Shown here piece by piece: positions 9,923 to 21,178 of a DNA stretch of 64,000 bases. The stretch covers positions 1 through 64,000 of the forward strand of contig NC_064655.1 of assembly GCF_001723175.1 (NCBI RefSeq). The letters are read 5' to 3'. The stretch's first letter is position 1; each line of letters starts with the position of its first letter. The stretch comes from Penicillium oxalicum. Taxonomy: Eukaryota; Ascomycota; Eurotiomycetes; Eurotiales; Aspergillaceae. A program made the position numbers and the translations under genes. Below the pieces are notes generated by a model that worked only from the letters and a program-made list of their open reading frames with translations, was not told the origin of the DNA and ran no database searches.

Positions 9923-12582
9923 ATGGACCAGAGCCAGACTGAGGTAGACTCCGATGTGAACACGATCTTTACGGAGAACGGATCTGAGAGCGATCCCACC
10001 AGCGATTCTGAGCTTAGCAGCGAGGGCTCAGACGATGAGGAGAGTGGCTCTGATGACGAATTCCACAATGACGAGGGGCAGCTGCCACCAGAACATTACA
10101 TAGCCGAAGCTCTGAGCTTGGATGTCTCTCAGCTTCGACAGAAGCGATATAGCGATTGCACCCAGGAGAAACTCGATGAAACCACGATGTACTGGAACAG
10201 GTAAGCTGTTTGTTCACAAGGAATCTCCCTTCAAATCTGACTGGCCGTCTCCTGGCAGATATTGTGAACACCTCAATCTGGATCCTCAGCAGCAATGGCG
10301 ATGGATCTCAGATTCTGATGAGACAGTCCGTTTCTTGTATGGATTCTTCGGCTGGCGTTGCGATATTCGACGTGGAAAAAATGGCCGGCATTGCCCAGGG
10401 ATTGGATACAAAAGCTCACTTGAGTCATTCTGGAAATGGTGGCATCTTGTTCTCAAACAACAGACCGCGTCGGGATTGTCCAAGGAAACAATTGTCAAAG
10501 TCCAAGATGTGAGGACTCAGTGTAACCCATCTGCTCTGGACAGGATGTGACTTGCTGACTGATTGCAGATCATTGCGCTTATAGCCACGCAAAAAGGCCT
10601 TGAGCTAACACGGCGACCGAAGAAAAACATGTACATTGAAGATGTCGCTGAATTCGCACGCGTGCTTCTAACGACCACCGAGACAACTTTTCTCTGTGGC
10701 TGGCAGCGTATTCAAGTCCTTTTCTACTGTCAACTCGCAGCCATCACCGCAAGCCGCCCGGGTGCTCTTTTAGGGCTTCGGTACCGTGACCTTACCCTGA
10801 CGTTGATCCGAGACCCAGAAGGAGGTCGCCCCAGACTTTTCATATTCCTCACTCCGGAATTCACCAAGAAATTTCTTGGAAAGAAGGCTCCGTGAGTCTG
10901 TCCAGCTCTACTATGCTTTATGCTGGGGCGGATTGGCTAATGTGACGAATAGGAATGAGTTCAAAATCCCAGAGATCATCTTTGATCCAACGCTGGTTCT
11001 TAGTCCGCATGTTTGCTTGCTGGGCATGCTCTTCCACATCAAAGGCTTCAAGACGCGATCTTTGAACGGACCAGTGTTAGACTGCCCGGAGAATCTCTAT
11101 CGTCTTCGGGTTCTAGATGGTCTGGGGCAACAACAGCTGGTCTTGAAGGAAGAAATAAAGGATAAATTCGTGTTTTGTCAGGTTGCTCGGGATGTTGACG
11201 GTTATCGAATTGACTTGGACAAGCCAATGACATCGTCTATGATACGTTTCCGTATGCGCAGAGTGGGCGAAATCACCGGCATGGAGCAAATCGCAAAGCC
11301 ATATCTTCTGCGATATGCTGGAGCTAAAGCATTCAATAAGAGTGGTCAGTGTCATCAAGCCCCGTCAACAAGCAAATAACTAACAGCTCAAACAGAAGAG
11401 GTGACGGACGCCCTTCAAAACGTCATGTTGCAGCATGCGGATATTCGCACGTTTGTTCGGCACTATGAAGTAGATGTCGATGTTGACGTTCAAGGAATTG
11501 TACGGAACACAGGATCACAAACGGCCCTCGTCCGATTTGCTTGTTCCCTAAGTGCGTCGATTGATCCAGATCGGCCCTATAAGCTCTCATCTGAAGAATC
11601 TCGATCCATCAACGAGCTCCCGGTAGTTCGTGCAAAGCAGGACAAAGTTGACGAACGGAAACTGAAGTGGGAAGATTGCCATGCCCAATTTGAACTCGCC
11701 GAAAACGACCTTCGACTCTCTTCCAATCATCCGGAACAAGCCTTGTCCTCTGAGCATCATCGCTATCTGCAGAAGAGGCTGGAAACCGCCAAAGTGCGAG
11801 CAGCGGAAGCCAACCGGAAGAAAAATAGAGCTATTCGCGAACTTCGCAGCGAGAAGCAACGCCAACGGAATAAGCGTGTTCGTGAGAACTTGGAACGATA
11901 TAAGAACGAACAACCCGTGATTGATCTCGAACGTCAACTACAAGGAAAGTTGGTGGATACCAAAGTTCTAGGGGCACTGGATAATACTGGCTCCTCAAGT
12001 CCAGAGTTCATTAGGGTCATTGACACCGTCTTGACTATGCCAGGTGCTACTATAGAGGCGGAATATCAGCGTCGGATCAACGCAATCAACGCGGTGGCCG
12101 CTTTTTGTGGCGTGGAAGAAGGTCGCCCTACCCAAAGGCCTAGCCAGTCTCGTCGCCGACAAGCTATTGATGAGATCGATTCTTGCCCTTCCTCCAAGCG
12201 TCGAAAGACCCCAATAAAAGACGACATTGAATCAAGACTCCAGGACGCGATGGAGTCAGTGCGGGTCAAGTCTCCCGAAGTCCGGCCTACGGTATGTTTC
12301 CTGTGTGTCGGAAATCCCAATCTCCCACTTGAGAAAAGAGTCGCGAAGCATGCGACGCCTGGTTCACTCACACGACATTTTTTGCGAAAGCATGTGAATA
12401 CTTCTTGGCCAGCTGGGGGGGTTCCGTGTAATGTCTGTGACAATAAGTCCCTCGAGCATAAATCGACACTTGTAAATCATGCGGAGAGGGCCCACGGAAC
12501 CGTTGTTCGAGGCCGCACCCAGGAGACGCTTGCGAGACAGTTGAATGCTGCAACTTTTGCTCCTAGAGTGGACGGACAATAA
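9923..12582 (+). CDS. DUF3435 tyrosine recombinase (Starship captain-like)
   Basis: Five exons (9923-10200, 10259-10508, 10569-10891, 10953-11344, 11396-12582) join in frame to 809 residues. The N-terminus is acidic and Ser-rich, followed by the family opening PPEHYIAEALSLDVSQLRQK. Catalytic-domain landmarks are SRPGALLGLRYRDL (Arg near 239), the box-II-like PYLLRYAGAKAF (Arg near 404) and QHADIRTFVRHY with the putative nucleophile Tyr438. A coiled coil follows. Two Cys/His fingers close the protein at about 716-748 (CFLC...H...H) and 760-783 (CNVC...H...H). DUF3435 proteins include the captains that mobilise Starship elements by single-strand exchange, usually as first gene at the 5' edge reading inward. 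This one is intact, unlike the DNA directly upstream. Longer frames begin at 9674, but the start at 9923 fits the family. Whether it is still active is unknown. Confidence 0.88.
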
Positions 12583-13107
12583 CACTTTCCCGCGCTCTTG
12601 TCTCGCCTTTTGTTTTAAATCTAGCTAATATTTCCCCCTAATATGTCTTCCTTTGCCAGTTTGTCTCCCAGTTTCCCCTTGAACGCAGTGCGAACATCAG
12701 CCGTCTACCTTCAGCGGCAATGTGGGACCTTGTACTGTGACGTAGAGCCAATAGTTTTTTTTTCTTTCAATATGCCTTTTCACGCTTCTCGTTTGGCCTT
12801 GCCGTCTTCCTGACACTGTCACCCAATATCACTGAACACTGCAAAGGAGTCTGAAGAGCACAGTAAAGTCTCTTTACAGACAGACTAGAGTAGACGTAGA
12901 CATGAGTTGGTGGATAAAACATACTTTCTTTGTCATAGTTTATTTCCGAAAGGATTCTTACTCTAACACTATAAGGATGTAAATACAGAACACAAAAAAT
13001 TATTTCATATCACCTGGGACCGTTTTTATTGAGCGGAAAGAACAATTAGGCACCACTAGGTAGCCTCGAGTGACCCGGAAGCGCTCCGGGCACTCTTGGA
13101 ACAGCCC
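12583..13107. other. Non-coding 3' flank of the recombinase gene
   Basis: This AT-rich stretch holds the likely 3' untranslated region of the recombinase and no frame I would call a gene. There is a T-rich run near 12757-12770. I see no other structure. Confidence 0.55.
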
Positions 13108-13275
13108 AGAGCAGCCAGGATCATTGCCGGAACAGCCAGGATCGCTCCCGGAACAGCCAGGATCGCTCCCGGAACAGCCAGGATCGCTCCCGGAACAGCC
13201 AGGATCGCTCCCGGAACAGCCAGGATCGCTCCCGGAACAGCCAGGATCGCTCCCGGAACAGCCAGGATCACTCTC
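13108..13275. repeat. 21-bp minisatellite, eight units
   Basis: Eight tandem copies of GGAACAGCCAGGATCGCTCCC fill 13108-13275. The six central units are almost identical and the outer two carry a few changes. Because 21 is a multiple of three, open frames run through on both strands (EQPGSLP repeats on plus, SDPGCSG repeats on minus), but neither has coding support beyond the array. Confidence 0.95.
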
Positions 13276-15576
13276 GGAGCAGACCCTGAGCACCCCTGGA
13301 GTTTCTCTGGGTGATTAAATATGTACCAGCTGAGATATTCAGTGTCCACCATGTACTCAAACTACCGGGTATCTGTGCGGTGATTACATAGGATTCTCTG
13401 AATATACGAACCATCGTCCGGTCCGTTGATACATATAATTAAATTGAGATGTGTACTGTAGACCCGTCAGATACCTCTATCACGCCTGATGTCTGTCAAC
13501 TCGGAAAGCTGCCCTTTTCATTTCACATGAACATCTGCCTGCCATATTGCGCCACCTTGGGTCTTTAACCTTGAGTCTTGGTTGATTTACAGTAAACACC
13601 CCCATAATTTCAGTATTTTAGTCAATCAGGATCAACATTCTTTCATTCCATCTTCGCATTGCCCTTTTTTATTTCGTTGCTCTCATCCAGCGGTAAAGCC
13701 TTAGTACTTAATTTCCGTACAGGCCATTCCAGTTAATACAGTATTCGTCCTACTCAGATCCGTTACGAGAGGAACGGGTCGGCGATATAAGGAGAGCTAG
13801 CCACACGAAACCTCAAGGAGGAACAAAAATGGCAAGCAAACACGCAAAAGGCGGCCGCTCAAAAGCTCACGGAAGAAAGGAAAGCCCAAGCGAAGAAGAA
13901 CAAGGCCAGAACTATACAGTAGAGGCAAAAAGAAAGCGAAGGAGAAGATACAAGAGTGGGCTAGAAAGAGGCTCATTGAATATAGTATGTGTGTGTGTGT
14001 AGTTCATTTACCCACCGTGATAAGGATTATGATTGAGTGGGTTCTTGAACTGCTAAACCCAAATCAGCGTGCTTGTCCCAATAGGCGCCGGCGGTACTTA
14101 TGCATCGACCCATAAACTCAACTCGATCAGCCAATTTTTCGGCCTGAAGACTCGCCAACCGAAAAGTACGACTTCTGTGGCGCACGAATTGTTGCAAATT
14201 GCTGGCGAGATTTTCTTGTCCTTTCTCTGTATTCGGCTGCACGGCCATTCGAGACATTTTAAGGGGTGTGTTTCGGCGAGATAATGTGCAGATGATTAGC
14301 AGTCCTCGGGATAAGCGATGCCGGTGTCGTCGCTTGGTTTTGTTAGTTTGTGTTTAGTGCGATCGCTTATTGTCGCCACGATAACAATGTCATCGGGTCT
14401 CACCCGCCGGTAGCGGGCAATTTCTCGTTTAAGAGCTTTCTCTAACTGTTTTTCTAATGACAAGCTGATGTCAAATACCAGGATTAGCACGTTGCGAGGA
14501 TGCCTTGCTGTTTGCCCAGGTAAGCCTCTCAAGTATGTGGACAGCGGACTGGAAGGGTGGGGTCGAACTTATTTACTTACGGCGGACTATAGGGGGCACT
14601 TCCCCATAACCCTTTTTTATCAGCAGGTCAGTTCACCGCTTCTTTTGCCGCCCTGGCTGCCCATTTAATATTTCGTATGCACTCTATCTACCGAGTCACA
14701 CATCTTGAGCGATGGGACCATGACTCACTACAGGCTCGTTGTAGGCAAACTGGCAGACCCTTCTGCAGCCTCATGTATTAGCGTTATGCATACTAAATTG
14801 GGGTTTCTAGAGTCGCAATATTGTAATCACCGAGACACGGCCGAGTCAATGAGTATATTAATTGAACATTACCGCCGAATAGAGGCGCCGCTGATCCTGG
14901 CTTTTGGGAAAAGGTATATGGTTTGTAACCCTCCACCTAAGCACCTATGAATTCGACTGCTGGAACGGATTCCCGCTCTTTGCCTAGTCCTGTCAAAAAT
15001 TGCTGAATTGAAGGAGAGGAAACAACTAAACGAGATCGGGGGCCTTAGATCCGTGGGTCAAGAAACAACCGTTGGAAACAAAGTACAGCAACACTCTAAT
15101 CGCGGCATTATTCACATTTTGCGGTGACCACGCACCAGAACATGCATTTTTTTGTCCACTTTCAAGCACGGAGGGAAACAACCTTTACCAGTGCAATAAA
15201 AACAATTCATAAGCTCGCGACTAGATTTCCGCAGTCAGAAAGGATCCACGAGAATTTTTCTCAATTTAGCTGTTGAGAACCTAATATTGTTATTTCAACG
15301 ACTGAAACGGCGCTGCAACAGAATTATGACCGCTTTTCGTGAGCTGTTCATGACCGGTGATGTTCGTTAGAGGTTTGGTAATCTTCCAATTTTTGTCTAG
15401 GACACTCTACGCAATACCAACAGGGTAACAGCTTTTGAGCAATGGCTCCAGGCTGTAATATTCGGGGTGAAGTGGGAGCAAATACAAAAGGGTTCAGTCT
15501 CTCGTTCTTTTAAGACCGCTGTCGACCCAATCTTTCAATCCTGCCTGCAAAATCCGCCTTCGAATCACCCCTGCAA
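13276..15576. other. Gene-poor stretch between minisatellite and MADS-like gene
   Basis: No gene is supportable. A basic coding-like patch at about 13800-13990 (KAQAKKNKAR in one frame) resembles the Lys-rich tails of pogo-type transposases and may be a relic. A (GT)n microsatellite lies at 13987-14001. Short minus frames at 14027-14257 and 14296-14532 and a plus frame at 14705-14950 lack recognisable domains. Confidence 0.5.
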
Positions 15577-15913
15577 ATGGCGACTGAGCCTCGTTTCCAA
15601 CCCCAACCAGGCCACTCTGCTACAAAGCAAAAGTTGTTTCGTCAGAAACAATGCCGGCGAAAATCTAATCTGATGAAAAAAGCTTGTGAATACAGCAAGA
15701 TTTGTGACGCCGACGTATGCCTCGGCATCCGCCTTCGAGGGACAGGACGAATATTTTGGCTGTCAGCAGATACTGCGGGATTTTGGACTTCTCTTCGCTC
15801 ACAGGTGGTACGTAGCCAGCTTTTTTCAGGACTGGCTTGAACTAACCTATTAGGGATCTCTCCTTCCACCTCCCTGTCTACTGACAGAGCAGGACTTCGA
15901 GAAGTCGAGGTAA
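15577..15913 (+). CDS. Mini MADS-box-like protein
   Basis: Two exons (15577-15807 and 15854-15913) with a 46-nt intron bearing an ACTAAC branch site give a 96-residue basic protein. The core QKQCRRKSNLMKKACEYSKI followed by CDADVCLGIR resembles the MADS pattern of an RRK basic stretch, then LMKKAxEYS...CDADV and a short beta segment. The C-terminal PPPCLLTEQDFEKSR resembles the tail seen in small fungal MADS-like proteins. No K-box or activation region follows, so it could act only as a mini DNA-binding or dimerising protein. Small stand-alone MADS-like genes of this size occur in several ascomycetes with no known role. The ATG at 15577 is the first in this frame; the assignment rests on pattern resemblance. 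Confidence 0.6.
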
Positions 15914-16990
15914 AACCAATGGCAATACCGAGGGAAGACAAAGTACTAGTCAAATGTTACGCTCAGGTACGAGAGGAAGATAAACAACCAATGTAGTAGC
16001 ATTTGACAAAACAAATCAGCATGGGGAAGGAAGAAAAGAAGAAGTGAGAGACGAGAGATGGTGGTTGATATATCTGGAAGATGCCTGACGCACGAGGCAT
16101 CAACCAAATATGTATCTTACATGCATCACGTATATGAATTGTCACATCAACAAGCTCGGCCAAGACAAATCAGATTGACAAGGCAAATCCAATAGTATGG
16201 CTTTCCCAATCGAAAGAAATACAGGAGAAGTTACGGTGACTCAAGCCATTCATTGAAAGGCCTCTCTGTAATCCTACATTGTATAAGATAGTCTTCTCAT
16301 GACGATGTCCAATCAATCGAAGCTGCTATCCAGCAAGTACGGCTTTTTACACTGAGAATCCCAACTATTACGCGGACGTAAAAGAAAATGATGTGATTTA
16401 TTTGAATGCTCATTGGTATTAACAAGAATAAGATTTTATATCAGTACCTGCTATACTGGTAAAAAATGACTCTTGGCTTGTTGATGCCCATTGTTCAGCT
16501 ACAACAGCTTTGGGTCATCGAGGTAGAACGGTCTTCTGCGTGCGCCGAGCATGTATGCGTACAGTAATCCATTTCGGTTATATCGAGAATATCCTGAGTT
16601 CCGCAAAGTTCCATGGCTGTGGGCCATTTGATTGTGCTACAGTACCGTTCGAGATCTTGAAAAAAGAACAAAACTAATGTCAATGCAGATATTCGTATTA
16701 TAAGAATGAATACGAGAAAGATGAAAAATTGAGCACTGACACTGGTTTCGAGCGCACTGTATCGTCAAATTGAGCAGTCAGACGAGCGATCATCTTGTAC
16801 GTGATATAGTGTTTTGCCTAATCATTCCTATTTGGTCGGGGTCCTTGGTGAAAAGAGAGAGGATGGTGGAGAGAGACGGTGGACCGTGAAAGTGGCTCGG
16901 CTCGGCTATTGGGCTACTGGTCATTTCGAACCATCAGTAACAGCTCCCTAGTCTACCTTCAGAGACGTAATCAGGCTATTGACAGTTACA
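15914..16990. other. Intergenic stretch, nothing recognised
   Basis: Only short frames without domains are present, such as minus-strand 15963-16163 and 16495-16683. No RNA gene or repeat was noticed. Confidence 0.5.
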
Positions 16991-17260
16991 GTCATTCTCG
17001 AATTTGCCTTGACCAGTGCAATCTTTAACACTCTTTCTCGGCCCCGCTGCCAAGCTTTTAGCGCGTATCATCTCTATTGGGCTAGACGCATCAAGTTGAA
17101 GGCATCACGTTTTCAACGTCACTGTACAAGCTGGGGAAGATCAACCCGGACCGCAACTTAGTGGTGTGGGCCCAATAGATGACCTGCGCTAGAGGCTTGG
17201 CAGTGGGACCAGGAAAGAGAGTTAAAGAGTGTAATGGTCAAGGCAATTTCGAGAATGATT
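16991..17260. repeat. Foldback inverted repeat (about 93-bp arms)
   Basis: The arm 16991-17083 (from GTCATTCTCGAATTTGCC to CTATTGGGCT) is matched in reverse complement by 17168-17260 at roughly 80% identity, with an 84-bp loop. It looks like a decayed foldback or MITE-type element. I see no clear target duplication. Confidence 0.75.
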
Positions 17261-17627
17261 GTACTCCTGCAAGCAAGATGTAAAGTTTCTTGGCTTTTGT
17301 CCACGGGCAAGGTACTTAACTCGTTGTACAATCGGAGAAGGGAAATAAAGCATCGACGAAGCAAGACTAGTCTCAATCCCACAACTTTTTGGGAGCTTTC
17401 CAGCTTCATTATTCCCTGGACAACCTTTGCGCGCGAAAATGAGGCTACACCGCAAACTCTCCCTCAAGATCCGGCGGTGGCATAATGTGATGTCTAGAAT
17501 TCTGCTGATAGTGGGATGAGTGTTTGTAGGCTCGTTAATATCTGAACTCTCCTTACGCAGCTGTGGGTAAAAGCATAAATACTAAGGAGTCTCTCGTACC
17601 TGGATACAATTAACATGCATCCCTAAG

Positions 17628-19019
17628 TTGGCAATACCCATCATGGTCTCAACGAGATCTGGGGCAGGTGTTTCGAAACCCAAAACTTCCCCAAAGGAAA
17701 GTGTAGAGAAGCTGAAAGATGCTGCGAATGGAGACCTCCCACCTGCTAAAGCTCGGGTAGCCAATGAACAAGCAATTGTCAGAGATGCAACAACAGAGGG
17801 TGAACGAGGCGCAGACCAAGAGCATTCAGTCGAGACGCAGTCCAAGCCAGAGTTTGACGCGATGGAGGGTATCAGCCACGAGCCCGTTGGCGAGCCACAA
17901 GCGGATTCAAACCTGCAGGACGCCTCTGGCAGCGGGTCATCCAGGCCAACAAATGACGCATCCCCAACTGCGTCACGATCTGATACCTCCATGTCTGAAC
18001 CTTCTGATTCAGATCAAGAGTCGGAGCTTCTCGCAGATTTTGAATCCCTCAGTCTGAAAAGTGGCCCGTCTGGAGTCGTTGATGGCTTCGGCGGAAAGGG
18101 AAGAAGCGCTTTCTGCATACTGCGGGATGGGCCACGTAATGCGCCAATTTATCATTTCACGCGAACCAATGGGTTCAATACCCAGGGTTTCAAGAATCTC
18201 TCGTACCACCGCATCACCCTTTTGGACTACGAGAATGAAAAGGAAGAGAAGAACTGGGTGTACACAAAAGAAAATGTTCAAGGGATCGTGGGGATTGCTA
18301 TTGAAGTCAGACCTGATACACGCGAATACAAGCGCAGTCCGCAGGCGTGGGTCAAGATCAGGTGGAAGAATATTAAGCTTGAGCACAAGACGCTACTCAT
18401 CAAACTTGATCCGGACGACGTCAGCAAGCGCCACTCCTCCTGGATTCCAAAGTCAGACCTTGTCAGGCTGGTAGGCCGCAAGGCAGCAGAATCCAAGATC
18501 AGTGAAGCATGGGATAAACAAGAAGAGAAACATCTGAAATCCCTGGGAAACAAGGGCCAAATGGTTGACCGCTCCCCGACCCCATGTCCGCTAGATGCTT
18601 TTGTGGCAAAAAGAGAGCAACGGGAAGGGTCACAGGGCCTTTCACCTCCCTACCGCATGACTCCACGTCAAATTGAGCCATTGAACCGTGCTGGACCAAA
18701 GAATGTTGGAATTCAGCCCCAAGAAACGGTCACCAAAGAAGAACCCGAAGGAGACACCAACTTGTTCGTTCCACCTGCTTCGCTCGTTACACAGAGCCCC
18801 CCATCAAACACCGCTGGCCAAGAAAATGAACAGAAGCAAGCTCAAGGCCCGCTTCAGTTTAACTACGATTCTTTTCTTGAGGGTGTGAAACGAAGAGAGA
18901 AATGGCACCGCTTAAGTGAAGAAGATCAGGAGCGGAGATTGGCCGAAGCCGAGGTGAGGTATGATCGCTACAGAGAGATGCGCCTCAGAAAAGGCGACAT
19001 AGAAGTCGACGATGAGTAG
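17628..19019 (+). CDS. Hypothetical 463-aa protein with acidic disordered N-terminus
   Basis: An intronless frame of 463 residues; a second Met at residue 6 (MVSTRSG) may be the true start. Residues 1-155 are low-complexity, rich in Ser, Glu, Asp and Pro. A compact central region of about 155-310 is likely folded, with motifs FCILRDGPRNAPIYHFTR, YHRITLLDYENEKEE and PQAWVKIRWKN. The C-terminus is charged and probably helical (REKWHRLSEEDQERRLAEAE). I do not recognise the family. It has no signal peptide or membrane segment and might be nuclear given the charged ends, but that is a guess. It stands alone between the foldback repeat and the Asp f 4-like gene, on the same strand as both neighbouring genes. 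Confidence 0.65.
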   Translation: MAIPIMVSTRSGAGVSKPKTSPKESVEKLKDAANGDLPPAKARVANEQAIVRDATTEGERGADQEHSVETQSKPEFDAMEGISHEPVGEPQADSNLQDASGSGSSRPTNDASPTASRSDTSMSEPSDSDQESELLADFESLSLKSGPSGVVDGFGGKGRSAFCILRDGPRNAPIYHFTRTNGFNTQGFKNLSYHRITLLDYENEKEEKNWVYTKENVQGIVGIAIEVRPDTREYKRSPQAWVKIRWKNIKLEHKTLLIKLDPDDVSKRHSSWIPKSDLVRLVGRKAAESKISEAWDKQEEKHLKSLGNKGQMVDRSPTPCPLDAFVAKREQREGSQGLSPPYRMTPRQIEPLNRAGPKNVGIQPQETVTKEEPEGDTNLFVPPASLVTQSPPSNTAGQENEQKQAQGPLQFNYDSFLEGVKRREKWHRLSEEDQERRLAEAEVRYDRYREMRLRKGDIEVDDE

Positions 19020-19717
19020 TTTGAGTGGCTTGGGCTAGGAACAATAATCTTGTGTCGCTGGCGATATAGGGTTTTGTTCTAAAATCTTTTTCAGCGAGTT
19101 CTTGTCTAGTCTACCAGAATGGAATGATATTGCATTTACTCATAGGCATCGGCAGAATAATGTAAAGGCTACGAAGGGACATTGAACAGAAATTGAATAG
19201 CTGATTCAATCCCCCCTGCGAAAGAATGGCGCCAGTAGCTGGGCATCACGTTATAGGTGTCATTCAACTACGAGAAAAGAATCGACTCTCCTTTCGGTTC
19301 GATAAGGTGATAGTAATCAGCTTCAGGGCAGTGCGGCAGCATCTCCACGGTGTCACATGGGGGCGATGAAAGAGGTGGCGAACTGCAGGCCAAGCCTGGA
19401 AATTGGTTTGTGGATCAGATGGTACGGTTGGGCATTCGATCACGATTAAACTTTGATTATAATTTACCAACGATCGTTCAACGGTCCTGCGATGTACGTC
19501 TAGATCGTCGCAAGTGGTGGAAGACGCCGCGAGATCTACGTCCACCGTTGAGATTCTGTTTCCAGAAATTTGAGTGCTCATGGATTATTGAATCTGTGCA
19601 GTAAACAGTCACTCACATAAATATCAAGCGTGCAACACATATTCACGCTAAGAGTTCTCAACATAATTTCTTCCCCTCTTCCTGCACAATAGACAAGAAG
19701 GCGAGCACTTTCCCGGC
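19020..19717. other. Intergenic stretch upstream of the Asp f 4-like gene
   Basis: No gene is supportable. Short frames on both strands (19264-19581 minus, 19350-19604 plus) overlap each other and lack domains. The last 100 bases are the likely promoter and leader of the next gene. Confidence 0.45.
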
Positions 19718-20455
19718 ATGAACGTACTTCACATTTGGACCATTATTTTTGTCGCTTTTTGTCCTTACAGCAATGCTTATGAGGAACCTCCTGGAATTAC
19801 AACTTCCAGTAAAAAGCCTATAAAAGTAAGCCGACTCTCCTGGGTAACCACTTTTGGTGGTACAACAAACTCCAGCGGCAAAGGTGTGAATTACTTTGGC
19901 AATGTCGGCGACCCATACGGAAGCAACATTATTGACGTGTCAGATGACGTTGCAAATCGATATAAATATGTGCGATTTGAGGGACCTGTCACAGGGGAAG
20001 GCTGGACTGTGGTGATCTGGAACAAAATCGGACCCGATGGTTCGCTAGGCGGCTGGTATGGGTATGACTGCAGAAAATTCACTTTGATGCCTGGCCAAAT
20101 CAGGTACATTGCGATTGATGAAAATTCTCAAGGCGCGTGGGCTGCCGCTCCCGGTGCTTCTATACCGGTTGATACCCTTGGTGGCTACGCTGCGACATGG
20201 GGTGAATTTGACTTTGGTTCAGCTATCAACTCCGGTTGGTCAGGGTTCGATGTGTCCGCTATAGCTGCACAGAATGCGGGTCTGCCAGTCCAAGGTATGA
20301 AAATATGCGACGTGCTCTCCGGCATCTGCTCTTATATCACTAAGAACGCTGCCATTGTCAATAATGCCTACGTAAGCTCCATTGCTGGAATGGGCGGTAT
20401 CGGAGGCAATCTTTCACCTGGGCCACTCCGGCTCTTGTGCTCCCCAAGCCCCTGA
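19718..20455 (+). CDS. Secreted Asp f 4-like protein
   Basis: The 245-residue product begins with a signal peptide (MNVLHIWTIIFVAFCPYSNA). It carries the core of the Asp f 4 allergen family of small secreted fungal proteins: GGWYGYDCRKFTLMPGQ, then YVAID-like YIAIDENSQGAWAAAPG, GGYAATWGEFDFGS, NSGWSGFDVS, QGMKICD and GGIGGNLSPGPLRL. The molecular function of the family is not established; an allergen role is known for the Aspergillus fumigatus member. The last residues (LLCSPSP) depart from the usual hydrophobic ending right after GPLRL, which may reflect a late frameshift. It is co-oriented with the chitinase 0.7 kb downstream, also secreted and cell-wall related. Confidence 0.8.
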   Translation: MNVLHIWTIIFVAFCPYSNAYEEPPGITTSSKKPIKVSRLSWVTTFGGTTNSSGKGVNYFGNVGDPYGSNIIDVSDDVANRYKYVRFEGPVTGEGWTVVIWNKIGPDGSLGGWYGYDCRKFTLMPGQIRYIAIDENSQGAWAAAPGASIPVDTLGGYAATWGEFDFGSAINSGWSGFDVSAIAAQNAGLPVQGMKICDVLSGICSYITKNAAIVNNAYVSSIAGMGGIGGNLSPGPLRLLCSPSP

Positions 20456-21101
20456 ACTATTGGCTGCAGACTTGACAGTTCACGATACCTGACCTCGTGT
20501 CCACCAGGTATGAAGAACGCATGGCGCACTCAATTCCAGGGCAACGCAAGCGCAGGCAAATGAGAGGGTTCCTCAACGGTGAAGGCCCTTTTTAGATAGG
20601 TCGCGTGGCTGGTTGGATGGGACATTTCCGCGAACTCTGTTTAGCGCCCTTTGCGACAGTAAATAGTCAGGGCCGCATTGTTTGTTGAGCTCTGAATCCT
20701 CAGTTATGCCACGTGTGTACCTGGTTGAATTTTAAGCGTTACTATCGAATTTGGTAGTTGACTTGCTAGTCGTTGGGAAGTTCTTTGGATCGCTATCAAT
20801 TTCCAACTCGCTTATTTTGGAAGATGTACGAGGGGATGACAATTAGGTATAGAGTGCCATTAGATGTGGCCATTTATGAGTATTAGCCCACGCTGGCCGT
20901 GTGAGACGGAACGTTACCGCCTTCAGATAAGATGAGTAGGCTCAGTCGCGATGAAGTGAGGCCATCAAGAAGAATATGGATCGGTCATTGTCTGTAGGCA
21001 GTATGCTTTTCCTACCGGGCCTATGGCATTGCTCATTACGCGTTCTTTTACTATAATGAGGTAGTTGTGCCAGATCAGTACTAGATACAATTTTCATGGG
21101 A
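20456..21101. other. Intergenic stretch between Asp f 4-like and chitinase genes
   Basis: Nothing coding is seen. This probably holds the terminator of the upstream gene and the promoter of the chitinase. Confidence 0.45.
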
Positions 21102-21110
21102 TATATATAA
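21102..21110 (+). promoter_or_regulatory. TATA box of the chitinase gene
   Basis: TATATATAA lies 69 bp upstream of the chitinase start codon, followed by a pyrimidine-rich leader (CTTTACTTCTCC) as in many fungal promoters. Confidence 0.6.
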
Positions 21111-21178
21111 GGTCGTCACTCTTTACTTCTCCTATTTAGGCTATCCAATGTTGCGGTTTCGGCCACACGAACTTTAAC

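Noticed and set aside
13000..13352. ORFs on both strands through the 21-bp repeat
   Set aside because: They exist only because the repeat period is a multiple of three; nothing outside the array supports coding.
13829..14000. Short basic ORF as a real gene
   Set aside because: It runs into a (GT)n microsatellite and has no start context or domain; at most a transposase-tail relic.
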